A DNA stretch of 58,058 nt from RUG11237 sp045126515 (GTDB lineage Bacteria; Bacillota; Clostridia; Lachnospirales; Lachnospiraceae): the NCBI GenBank assembly GCA_045126515.1, contig JBGVOM010000109.1:1-58058 (forward strand). The letters run 5' to 3'. The first letter of the stretch is position 1; every line of letters begins with the position of its first letter. Under the pieces are notes generated by a model. It worked only from the letters and a program-made list of their open reading frames with translations, was not told where the DNA came from and did not search any database. Of this stretch, positions 1 to 7,849 are shown one piece after another. The position numbers and the translations under genes are program-made.

Positions 1-648
1 TCTGCCTATGGTTTTAATGAATTTATTATTTGTGGCGGCTATAAGCAGCATGTTATTAAACAGTATTTTGCAGATTATTATTTGTATAAAAGTGATGTGA
101 CGTTTGATTTTGCCAATGGAAATAGTATGCAGATTCATGATAATGCAGCGGAGCCATGGAAGGTAACGATTGTAGATACCGGATATGCAACCATGACTGG
201 AGGACGCATTAAGCGGATACAGAAGTATGTGGGTGAGGAACCTTTTATGATGACTTATGGGGACGGACTCAGTGATGTTCCTGTGGATAAGCTGGCAGAA
301 TTCCATAAAAAGAACGGAAAAATAGCAACCATTACAGCAGTACAGCCAGGTGGCCGCTTTGGAGCACTGGACATTGATGGAGCCGATGAAATACATGGTT
401 TTGCAGAAAAAAAGAAGGAAGACGGCGGCTGGATTAATGCGGGATTTATGGTGCTGAACCCGGAAATTTTTGATTTTATCGAGGGCGATGCCACTGTGTT
501 TGAAAAGGAACCATTAGAGCGCTGTGCGGCACAAGGACAGCTTATGGCATATCGTCATGAGGGATTCTGGCAGTGTATGGATACTATGCGCGATAAGAAA
601 ATGTTGGAAGAATTATGGAACAGCGGACAGGCACCGTGGAAACATTAA
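1..648 (+). CDS. rfbF: Glucose-1-phosphate cytidylyltransferase, C-terminal part
   Basis: The reading frame is open from base 1, so the N-terminus lies outside the window. RfbF makes CDP-glucose from CTP and glucose-1-phosphate, the first step toward CDP-linked 6-deoxy and 3,6-dideoxy sugars. Visible family features are the start F-I-I-C-G-G-Y-K, the T-Y-G-D-G-L-S-D-V metal/nucleotide segment, G-R-F-G-A-L, and the C-terminal E-G-F-W-Q-C-M-D-T-M-R-D-K motif. It ends just before rfbG, consistent with one operon. The missing part should carry the N-terminal GGxGTR nucleotide-binding signature. The family assignment is firm because the conserved blocks appear in the expected order. Confidence 0.93.
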   Translation, partial: SAYGFNEFIICGGYKQHVIKQYFADYYLYKSDVTFDFANGNSMQIHDNAAEPWKVTIVDTGYATMTGGRIKRIQKYVGEEPFMMTYGDGLSDVPVDKLAEFHKKNGKIATITAVQPGGRFGALDIDGADEIHGFAEKKKEDGGWINAGFMVLNPEIFDFIEGDATVFEKEPLERCAAQGQLMAYRHEGFWQCMDTMRDKKMLEELWNSGQAPWKH

Positions 649-668
649 ATAAAGAAAAGGTGAAGGAA

Positions 669-1736
669 ATGCAGGAATTTTATCAGGGAAAGAAGGTTCT
701 GGTCACAGGGCACACCGGTTTTAAAGGAACGTGGCTGTGTAAGATGCTGCTTCAACTGGGAGCAGAGGTTTATGGATATTCTTTAGAGCCGCCAACAAAT
801 CCAAGTCTGTATGAGATTTGCAACATGGAAAAGCATATGGTTTCGGAAATAGGAGATATTAGGGATTTGGCACATTTAAAGGCTTTTTTTGACAAAGTGC
901 AGCCGGAAATTGTTCTGCACCTGGCAGCACAGCCAATTGTAAGAGAAAGTTATAAAAATCCTGTATATACTTACGAAACAAACGTGATGGGAACTGTAAA
1001 TGTATTAGAATGTGTCAGAACCACACCGAGTGTAAAGAGCTTTCTGAATGTAACTACCGACAAAGTATATGAAAACAAGGAATGGCAGTGGGGATATCGG
1101 GAAAATGAGCCATTAGATGGCTTTGACCCTTATTCTAACAGTAAAAGTTGTTCCGAATTGGTGACACACAGTTATAAAAACAGCTTTTTTGCAGATGAAT
1201 CCGTGGCAGTTTCAACTGCAAGGGCAGGAAATGTAATTGGTGGTGGTGATTTTGCCGTAGACAGGATTATTCCTGATTGTGTCCGTGCGGCTCAGGCAAA
1301 AGAAGAAGTGATTGTGCGTAATCCTCATTCCACCAGACCATATCAGCATGTTCTAGAGCCGATTTATGTGTATTTGTATATTGCCATGATGCAGGAAAAG
1401 AATGGTAAGTATGCAGATTATTATAATGTGGGACCGGATGAATGTGACTGCGTAACTACGGGAGAGCTGGTAGATATTTTTTGTAGTAAATGGCAGGAAG
1501 GGCTTACATGGAAAAATCTGTCAGAGAAGAATGCGGTGCATGAAGCAAACTTTTTAAAACTGGATTGCAGCAAGTTAAAAGGAACATTTGGATGGAGACC
1601 TGTATTTCACGTGGATGAGGCCGTTCAGATGACAGTGGATTTTAGTAAGGAGTATCTGGCAGGCAAGGATATCAATAAGTGCATGGAACAACAAATACGA
1701 CGAATTTTTGAAAAAAGTGTTACAAATATGAAATAA
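669..1736 (+). CDS. rfbG: CDP-glucose 4,6-dehydratase
   Basis: Converts CDP-glucose to CDP-4-keto-6-deoxyglucose with bound NAD; a short-chain dehydrogenase (SDR) fold enzyme in the cytoplasm. The N-terminus shows the G-H-T-G-F-K-G-T-W nucleotide motif (GxxGxxG, residues 14-20), and a Y-S-N-S-K catalytic pair lies near residue 155. The conserved R-P-Y-Q-H-V-L-E-P block is present. The frame could start upstream at 615, but ATG 669 is preferred: an AAGG site stands just before it and it avoids overlap with rfbF. At 355 residues it is normal length. The later enzymes of the pathway (for example RfbH) are not in the window. Confidence 0.93.
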   Translation: MQEFYQGKKVLVTGHTGFKGTWLCKMLLQLGAEVYGYSLEPPTNPSLYEICNMEKHMVSEIGDIRDLAHLKAFFDKVQPEIVLHLAAQPIVRESYKNPVYTYETNVMGTVNVLECVRTTPSVKSFLNVTTDKVYENKEWQWGYRENEPLDGFDPYSNSKSCSELVTHSYKNSFFADESVAVSTARAGNVIGGGDFAVDRIIPDCVRAAQAKEEVIVRNPHSTRPYQHVLEPIYVYLYIAMMQEKNGKYADYYNVGPDECDCVTTGELVDIFCSKWQEGLTWKNLSEKNAVHEANFLKLDCSKLKGTFGWRPVFHVDEAVQMTVDFSKEYLAGKDINKCMEQQIRRIFEKSVTNMK

Positions 1737-1739
1737 TAG

Positions 1740-1768
1740 TTGCTTTAAAATTGGGAATATCATATAAT
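1740..1768 (+). promoter_or_regulatory. Sigma-A promoter for the 1844 gene
   Basis: TTGCTT at 1740-1745, a 17-base spacer, then a perfect TATAAT at 1763-1768. The nucleotidyltransferase at 1844 lies about 70 bases downstream, so the transcript has a short leader. It starts a new transcription unit after rfbG. Confidence 0.75.
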
Positions 1769-1843
1769 AGGAATTAGGCGTGTGTATTTTGTCATGCAAT
1801 AATACACAAAAAGATAGAGGACCAATATAGCAGGAGGAAAAAG

Positions 1844-2764
1844 ATGAGAGAAACAGTATTGGTAATTATGGCGGCTGGAATCGGAAGCAGATTTGGTGGA
1901 GGAATCAAGCAGTTAGAGCCAGTAGGTCCAAACGGTGAAATTATTATGGATTATTCCATTCACGATGCGTTGGAAGCGGGGTTTAATAAAATAATATTTA
2001 TCATTCGTAAAGATTTGGAAAAAGATTTTAAAGAAGTAATAGGAAACCGTATGGAGAAAATTGCAAAATGCGAATATGCGTTTCAGGAGATCGACGATCT
2101 TCCAGAAGGATTTGAAGTACCGGAAGGAAGAAAGAAACCATGGGGAACCGGCCAGGCAGTATTAAGCTGTAAGGATATTTTAAAGGATCCGTTTGTAGTA
2201 ATTAATGCAGATGATTACTATGGGAAAGAAGCTTTCGTAAAAGTACATGACTATCTGGTAAATATAGATGAAAATCAGGAAAAGTTGCCAATGTGTATGG
2301 CAGGATTCATTCTTGGAAATACCCTTAGCGATAATGGTGCTGTCACCAGAGGAGTTGCTAAAATTGATGAAAATCATATTCTTCTTGATGTGGATGAAAC
2401 CGGCGGAATAGAACGAAAAGGTGATAAAGTCGTTGCTGTAGATGATGATGGAAATGAGAGAGAAATTGATCCGAAGAGTTATGCTTCTATGAATATGTGG
2501 GGACTTACACCGAAATTTTTAGAGATACTGGAAAATGGTTTTGTGAGATTCTTAAGCCATCTTGGGGATAAAGCCTTAAAGAAGGAATATTTGCTGCCAA
2601 TTATTATTGACCAGTTGATTAAAGAAGGAAAAGCAGAGGTAAAGGTATTAGAAACCAGAGATAAATGGTTTGGTGTTACATATAAGGAAGACAAAGAATC
2701 TGTTGTTAATTCTTTCAAAAAGTTAATCGAGGATGGAGTATATGGCGAAAAGCTTTATGAATAA
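1844..2764 (+). CDS. Sugar-phosphate nucleotidyltransferase-like protein
   Basis: A 306-residue member of the NTP-transferase superfamily, which couples an NTP to a phosphorylated sugar or alcohol. The N-terminus has the A-A-G-I-G-S-R-F-G-G signature loop (G-x-G-x-R-F), a lysine at K-Q-L-E-P-V-G and the metal-binding N-A-D-D-Y-Y block after V-V-I. The substrate cannot be read from sequence; it is not a close match to RmlA or RfbF, which lie nearby. It starts after AGGAGG with good spacing and has its own promoter at 1740-1768. The next gene begins inside its last codons, so the two are probably translationally coupled. Confidence 0.75.
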   Translation: MRETVLVIMAAGIGSRFGGGIKQLEPVGPNGEIIMDYSIHDALEAGFNKIIFIIRKDLEKDFKEVIGNRMEKIAKCEYAFQEIDDLPEGFEVPEGRKKPWGTGQAVLSCKDILKDPFVVINADDYYGKEAFVKVHDYLVNIDENQEKLPMCMAGFILGNTLSDNGAVTRGVAKIDENHILLDVDETGGIERKGDKVVAVDDDGNEREIDPKSYASMNMWGLTPKFLEILENGFVRFLSHLGDKALKKEYLLPIIIDQLIKEGKAEVKVLETRDKWFGVTYKEDKESVVNSFKKLIEDGVYGEKLYE

Positions 2765-4193
2765 AAAAACCATCACTATTTTTTCAAAGCTGATTATTTT
2801 AATCAGCTTTGAATTCGTTTGTATGACAATTATGGCTTTTGGCATACAGGATAAAACAAAATATGTTATTTACGGCGCAGGATTTGCAGTGTTATTACTG
2901 GGACTTACATTTCTTGTGCCGGAAACAGTTTCAAAAGCAAAAGAAAGAATCGTATTTATAATCCTGCTGGCATTTTGCTTTATTGTAAAGCTTGTGGTGG
3001 CAAATATGTTTCATCCCATACCGGTTGCGGACTATAAAACCTTTTATGAAACAGCTCAAAGCTTGTCAGAAAGTTATCAATATACAGTAAATCCGCTGTA
3101 TATCGCACTGTTTCCACATGTGTTTGGGTATTCCGAAGTGTTAAGCTTGTTTCTAAAGGCGTTTGGTACAACCACAACTGTGGCAGTGGGATTGAATGTG
3201 TTATTATCCATGATATCTATGGCATGCCTTTATAGAATCGGCAAAGCACTTGGTGGTTTCCGAATGGCAGTGTGCTGTAGTATGCTCTGGAGCGTATTTC
3301 CGTCGCAGTCTTTCTGGAATAGTTTCGTTTTGTCGGAACCTTTATACACTACAGAACTTCTGGTATTTTGGTGCTTGATTTTAGAGATGGAGGAACATCA
3401 GACCAATAAAAAGAAAGCTGTCTTTTTAGCGGTAGCGGCTGGAATTGTACTGGTGCTATTCCAGATGTCCAGAACAGTGGGAGTGATTGTAATTGTAGCA
3501 TTACTTATTACATGGTTTATGGTGGAAAGTTCTTCCGTGAACAAAAGAAAAGCATTACTTGTATTATTGACGATAGTAGTGTTTTTGGTGGGGAATAGAC
3601 TGGCAGACTATCATGTGCAAAGCAGAATAGGAACTGCGACCGGTGGTTTCAGCTGGTATCATGTATGTGTTGGTATGGAGGAAACTACCGGAGGAAAATG
3701 GAATGAACAGGACTGGAACCGGGTGCTTGGCAATGTAAATTACTTTCAGCAAAGTGGCAGTGAAAAGCCAGCGGTAGAAGCACAAAGACTGGAAAAAGAA
3801 CAGGCAGAGCAGAAGATAAAAAAGTTATCAAAACCGTTTCAGCTTTTGAGAACGAAAATGAAAACCCTTCTAGGCAATGACAGTAGCGGAATTATTATCC
3901 ATTTAAAGTACAGTCTGGTTTCTTTAAAAGCAAAAACCTGCGAAAAAATAGAGTTTTTGACCAATAGCTTTTATTATATGCTTGTACTGTTAAGCATCCT
4001 GGGAGGAATTATCTTCTACCGAGAGAAAAAAGGAAGTATTGCTTTTATCTTCCTATACGCAATCGGACTCACCATGGGGCATATGCTGATAGAAGTCCAG
4101 GAGCGCTACCATTATTCCATCCTTGTTGCCTTCCTTGTGGGAGCAGCTTATGCAGTCAGTGCTGTATCCTGCAAGTGGAGAAGAAAAGGGTAG
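2742..4193 (+). CDS. Polytopic GT39-like membrane glycosyltransferase
   Basis: About 483 residues with roughly ten or more hydrophobic spans and one long hydrophilic segment near residues 300-390. After the third span the motif P-V-A-D-Y-K-T-F-Y resembles the first extracytoplasmic loop of GT39/ArnT-type transferases, where an acidic residue is catalytic. That fold uses polyprenyl-phosphate sugars on the outer face of the membrane. ATG 2742 is chosen because GAGG lies nine bases upstream; the frame is also open from ATG 2733. It overlaps the end of the nucleotidyltransferase gene. Donor and acceptor are unknown. Confidence 0.65.
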   Translation: MAKSFMNKKTITIFSKLIILISFEFVCMTIMAFGIQDKTKYVIYGAGFAVLLLGLTFLVPETVSKAKERIVFIILLAFCFIVKLVVANMFHPIPVADYKTFYETAQSLSESYQYTVNPLYIALFPHVFGYSEVLSLFLKAFGTTTTVAVGLNVLLSMISMACLYRIGKALGGFRMAVCCSMLWSVFPSQSFWNSFVLSEPLYTTELLVFWCLILEMEEHQTNKKKAVFLAVAAGIVLVLFQMSRTVGVIVIVALLITWFMVESSSVNKRKALLVLLTIVVFLVGNRLADYHVQSRIGTATGGFSWYHVCVGMEETTGGKWNEQDWNRVLGNVNYFQQSGSEKPAVEAQRLEKEQAEQKIKKLSKPFQLLRTKMKTLLGNDSSGIIIHLKYSLVSLKAKTCEKIEFLTNSFYYMLVLLSILGGIIFYREKKGSIAFIFLYAIGLTMGHMLIEVQERYHYSILVAFLVGAAYAVSAVSCKWRRKG

Positions 4194-4315
4194 GTTTTTT
4201 AGAAATATAATTTATTGGTTGCTGGGACGCCTATGATAGACACAGGAATCGCATGTACAACTGCTTTCACCAAATCAAAATCGTTTCATTTACACTTACG
4301 TTCGGCAAAAGCACA

Positions 4316-4393
4316 GCCCCAAGAGAAAACAATGCTGCCCCGAAAGGCTGTTTAAGTCCTGCCTTCCGGGGCAGCATTGTTTTCTCTTGGGGC
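4316..4393. repeat. Long hairpin element R1 between convergent genes
   Basis: Arms 4316-4342 and 4367-4393 are perfect 27-base inverted repeats. After one mismatch (4343/4366) the stem continues for five more pairs, leaving a 12-base loop TGTTTAAGTCCT at 4349-4360. The left arm is preceded by GCACA and the right arm is followed by GTCCC. It lies between the ends of two convergent genes and could act as a two-way terminator, but the stem is far longer than usual. It shares loop and edge bases with the element at 47601-47670, although the stem sequences differ. Confidence 0.85.
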
Positions 4394-4427
4394 GTCCCTT
4401 TCACACATAAGTACAAACCGAACGATT

Positions 4428-5801
4428 CTAGTTTTTGGAATCCTCATCTGCTTTAGATGCAGTAGTCTGCCAGGATTCCACTCCTTCGGTATTTTCCTTC
4501 TGAAATAGTATCTTCGCAGTGAGTAGTATCAACTTAATATCCAAAAGGAAAGAGTAATTCTGAATATAATATAAATCTAATTTTAATTTATCATATGGCG
4601 TAGTATTGTATTTTCCGTATACCTGGGCATATCCGGTTAAACCGGCTTTTACTTTTAAACGGAAAGGGAATTCTTCGATTTCTTTTGCGTATTGGTCGGC
4701 GATTTCTTTTCGCTCTGGTCTTGGACCGACTACGGACATTTCACCTTTCAGAATATTCAATATCTGAGGAAGCTCGTCCAGATGAAGTTTACGAAGAATT
4801 TTTCCAATAGGTGTAATACGGTCGTCATTTTTCATGGCAAGCCTTGCACCTTCTTTTTCGGAATCTACACGCATGCTTCGAAATTTGTAAATCATGAAAG
4901 TATTTCCATCCTGTGTCAGCCGCTCCTGTTTATAGAAAACAGGTCCACCATCGTATAATTTGATACAAAGCGAAAAGAGAATCATAAGTGGTGAAGTAGC
5001 AATCAACAAAATCAATGAAACCACAATGTCTAAAGCACGTTTTGCCATTTTTTCTTCCGGCGCCAGACCGAAATTACGGGATAACTGTAACGGCGTATCA
5101 AATAAATGAATGCTGTCAGAGCCCATAATGATAATATCAGAAAGCTTTGGCATGATGTAACAGCGGACAGACTTTCCAAAACAGTATTTTACAATGTTGT
5201 TTCTTATCTGTGAATCAATATCACATACCAGAACAGCTTTGTGCTGGTTAATCAATTCTTTGATTCGTTCTTCCCCTTCATTTACGTGGACAGAACTGTG
5301 AATAGCATACTTGTCGCTTCTGGATTTTAATTTGCTGATGAGATGTTTGGGATTACGATCGCCGTATATCAACAGCAGTTGTCTTGGCGGATAAAGCTTT
5401 TTGTAAATCCAGTGTGCAAAGAATGTCCATGCGATAATGGCGATTCCATCCATAATGGTCATTTTTACAATAGGTACATAAGGCATTATGCGATAACCAA
5501 GAAGACAGAGTTGAAGCCATGTAACAATATTTACACAAATGATAGACAAAAACTGGGAGTATAAAACATCCATAATTCGCAGATAGCCAACTTTATAAGC
5601 ACTGTAAACATTAGAAAAGAATAAAAGCAACAATGCATACAAGGCAATTAACACGAAATGTCCATTGTAAAAAAAGTTTTTTGGCAGTGTGCCATCATAA
5701 TAAGTAAACCACGTGTAGGCATAAATCAAGGTTTGAATGACCATGATAATAAAGGCTAATACAATAGATAGCAGCCTCTTGTAACGTTCTTTTTTTCTCA
5801 T
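4428..5801 (-). CDS. Polyprenyl-phosphate sugar-1-phosphate transferase (initiating enzyme)
   Basis: Starts a repeat unit by moving a sugar-1-phosphate from a nucleotide sugar onto undecaprenyl phosphate at the inner membrane face. The 457 residues begin with four membrane spans (about 8-130), followed by a soluble linker and a hydrophobic helix near 265. The catalytic bacterial sugar transferase domain carries K-F-R-S-M-R-V-D-S-E, L-D-E-L-P-Q-I-L-N and V-G-P-R-P-E-R, the classic core motifs. It points against its neighbours and has its own promoter (5848-5876). A second enzyme of this type is encoded at 34551, so the locus may initiate two polymers or use two first sugars. Confidence 0.9.
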   Translation of the reverse strand: MRKKERYKRLLSIVLAFIIMVIQTLIYAYTWFTYYDGTLPKNFFYNGHFVLIALYALLLLFFSNVYSAYKVGYLRIMDVLYSQFLSIICVNIVTWLQLCLLGYRIMPYVPIVKMTIMDGIAIIAWTFFAHWIYKKLYPPRQLLLIYGDRNPKHLISKLKSRSDKYAIHSSVHVNEGEERIKELINQHKAVLVCDIDSQIRNNIVKYCFGKSVRCYIMPKLSDIIIMGSDSIHLFDTPLQLSRNFGLAPEEKMAKRALDIVVSLILLIATSPLMILFSLCIKLYDGGPVFYKQERLTQDGNTFMIYKFRSMRVDSEKEGARLAMKNDDRITPIGKILRKLHLDELPQILNILKGEMSVVGPRPERKEIADQYAKEIEEFPFRLKVKAGLTGYAQVYGKYNTTPYDKLKLDLYYIQNYSFLLDIKLILLTAKILFQKENTEGVESWQTTASKADEDSKN

Positions 5802-5847
5802 AATATTTAGTTCCTCTCAAAAAAACGATGTAAATTACATCAGCCAC

Positions 5848-5876
5848 ATTCTAGCAGAGATACAATAAAATGTCAA
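5848..5876 (-). promoter_or_regulatory. Sigma-A promoter for the sugar transferase gene
   Basis: On the minus strand, TTGACA (5876-5871), a 17-base spacer and TAGAAT (5853-5848). The start codon at 5801 is about 40 bases downstream. It is back to back with the plus-strand promoter at 5881-5910. Confidence 0.8.
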
Positions 5877-5880
5877 ATAC

Positions 5881-5910
5881 TTGCAGAAAATAGAGGTAAT
5901 ATGGTATACT
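5881..5910 (+). promoter_or_regulatory. Extended -10 promoter for the 5960 gene
   Basis: TTGCAG at 5881-5886, an 18-base spacer and TATACT at 5905-5910, preceded by TGG to give an extended -10. The -35 box lies within five bases of the divergent -35 box on the other strand, so one bound factor could affect both promoters. Confidence 0.7.
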
Positions 5911-5959
5911 AAAACGATTTCTAAATTGAGTGAAGCTTATTTTTCGGGAAGGTAAAAAT

Positions 5960-7021
5960 ATGATTGAATTTATAAAATGTATATTTATGATAACATTATT
6001 TCTTGGGCTGTTTGTTGTTTTCGGCTTTTTGGGAAGCTGTCTGGTGAAAAGAAAAAGTACTCTTATAGAAAATCTTGTGCTGGGCTTTTTTGCTTATTTT
6101 TCCCTGTTTCAGGTCTTATCATTCCCATTGATTTTGTTGAAACAGCATCTTAGCCTGTTGACAGGACTTTGGGTGGTAGTTATTTCCATTGTACTGTGTA
6201 CTGCGTTTGTTGTATTATATAAGGAAATAAAAGGAAAAAAGAAACAGGAGAAAAGGAAAGTAGAAATAAAAACGCTGTTTTGCTATTTTGCCATGGCAGC
6301 GGTGGTAGTGTTCTTTTGTTATTTTACTGCAATTCAGAATTATTGGGGCTGGGATACTGCATTCTATATAGGTACGGTTAGTACCACGGTGGATACGGAT
6401 ACCATGTTTCTTATCAATGGTGAAAGTGGTATGGCGGAAAAAGTTTTGCCTCTGCGTTATGCGATGTCCTGCTTTTATATGAATAGTGCAGTGTTTTGTA
6501 AAATAACAGGAATCAGTGCAGTGAGTTTTCAAAAATATGTGATGGGTACTCTATGTGTATTGATGTATTTTTCTTTACTGTATCTTGTGGGACAGGCAGT
6601 GTTTCAAAAAAATATTGTGAAAACCACAGGTTTTCTCTGGGCCGCAGGAGTTTTGAATTTATTTTTTGTATCAGAGTATACCACTTCACAATTTTTGATT
6701 CTCAGGGCTTATGAAGCCAAAGCTTATTGTGCGAATGTGATAGTAGTGGCGATTTTTTGGCTCTTGTTGCTTTTGCACAAGGATATAGAGAATAAAGGTA
6801 ACTGGCGTGCACTGTTTATTATTGTTTTAGCAAGTGTTCCCGTATCTATGTCCGCGATTCTTATTGCACCTGCAATGGTGGGAATTGTTGTGGTAGCAGA
6901 AAGTATTGTGAATAAAAGTTATAAAGTACTTATCCGGGGGATCTGTTGTATGCTGCCAAACGTAGTGTATCTTGTGTTGTATCTTTTATATACGTTGGAT
7001 ATTTTTGTGATAAAGGTGTAG
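5960..7021 (+). CDS. Polytopic membrane protein, first part of a probable split DUF6077-type protein
   Basis: About 353 residues with eight or more membrane spans. It contains the block W-G-W-D-T-A-F-Y-I-G-T-V and later L-R-A-Y-E-A-K-A-Y-C-A-N, which I recognise from large Lachnospiraceae membrane proteins labelled DUF6077, probably polysaccharide-related; that family link is from memory. The frame is open from GTG 5930, but ATG 5960 has GGAAGG seven bases upstream. The protein stops abruptly after a membrane span, and the next frame starts four bases later with more spans. The usual family member is longer, so the two ORFs are probably one gene split by a frameshift. Confidence 0.65.
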   Translation: MIEFIKCIFMITLFLGLFVVFGFLGSCLVKRKSTLIENLVLGFFAYFSLFQVLSFPLILLKQHLSLLTGLWVVVISIVLCTAFVVLYKEIKGKKKQEKRKVEIKTLFCYFAMAAVVVFFCYFTAIQNYWGWDTAFYIGTVSTTVDTDTMFLINGESGMAEKVLPLRYAMSCFYMNSAVFCKITGISAVSFQKYVMGTLCVLMYFSLLYLVGQAVFQKNIVKTTGFLWAAGVLNLFFVSEYTTSQFLILRAYEAKAYCANVIVVAIFWLLLLLHKDIENKGNWRALFIIVLASVPVSMSAILIAPAMVGIVVVAESIVNKSYKVLIRGICCMLPNVVYLVLYLLYTLDIFVIKV

Positions 7022-7025
7022 AAAC

Positions 7026-7847
7026 ATGTATGAAACGAATTCTATTTTAGAAACAGTAAAAAATTATATTGGGCAGTCAGGGATTGGAATACTGTTTTTG
7101 GTATGTCTGCTGGTGATTCTGGCTTATCATTTCAAGGAGAAAGACAGTCGGGACAAAAAGGTATTTCTTTGGATAATTCTGCTAAGTTTTTTTGGCTTGT
7201 ATAATGATGCAGCTATGAAAATTCTTGGGAAACTTACGGATAGTGCTACATTTTATCGTTTTCTCTGGGCGGTGCCGGTGATTTTAGTGACGGCGTATAG
7301 TGTGGTGAACTTTTTTTCAGAAGCCAAAGGTGTGGCGGCGAAAATTGCAGTGGCAGGGATTTGTATCCTGATGCTTACAGTGGTGGGAAAAAGTTATGTA
7401 AATGCAGATGGTCTGAGGTATCCGGGAACTATGGAAAAGATTCCCCGGGATATAAAAACAATTTGTGAGATTATTGATGAATATAAAACGGTAGAAAATC
7501 CGGTATGCGTGTTTGACCATGCAGCACAGCTTATGGTGAGGATAGAAGATCCTTCTATTGTGTGGGCGGTGGGTAGGGAGCCTTATTTGTATTTCCAGCA
7601 GAATGGTTATGACAATGGCAGTAAAAAATATCGATATTCTGAAAAACTGTTGAAAGTAGCAGACAGTGGAATACAGGTGAAAAAGAAAAAACTGCAGAAA
7701 GTTTTGCAAAAGAAAAATGTAGAGTTTATGGTAATAAAGAAAGAATATGACATGGATTCTTACCTGAAAAGTGTGGGGTTAACTCCGGTGGGAGAAAGCG
7801 ATAATTATATAATTTATCAATATATAAATAAAGATAAGGAGCAATAA
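7026..7847 (+). CDS. Membrane protein, second part of a probable split DUF6077-type protein
   Basis: A 273-residue protein with four or five spans in residues 15-125, then a soluble tail of about 140 residues ending in an alpha/beta-looking segment (V-E-F-M-V-I-K-K-E-Y). That tail resembles the soluble end of multi-span transferase-like proteins. No good ribosome site precedes ATG 7026, and the frame is open upstream only to 7014, inside the end of the preceding ORF. Both points fit a continuation of the 5960 protein in another frame rather than an independent gene. GH25 follows three bases after the stop, in the same direction. Confidence 0.6.
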   Translation: MYETNSILETVKNYIGQSGIGILFLVCLLVILAYHFKEKDSRDKKVFLWIILLSFFGLYNDAAMKILGKLTDSATFYRFLWAVPVILVTAYSVVNFFSEAKGVAAKIAVAGICILMLTVVGKSYVNADGLRYPGTMEKIPRDIKTICEIIDEYKTVENPVCVFDHAAQLMVRIEDPSIVWAVGREPYLYFQQNGYDNGSKKYRYSEKLLKVADSGIQVKKKKLQKVLQKKNVEFMVIKKEYDMDSYLKSVGLTPVGESDNYIIYQYINKDKEQ

Positions 7848-7849
7848 AT

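Noticed and set aside
4316..4393. Integron attC site
   Set aside because: Long imperfect palindromes recall attC, but the RYYYAAC and GTTRRRY core sites are missing at the ends and no integrase is seen.
4253..4456. Open frame of 67 codons across hairpin R1
   Set aside because: It is created by the inverted repeat and overlaps the end of the sugar transferase gene; no ribosome site.
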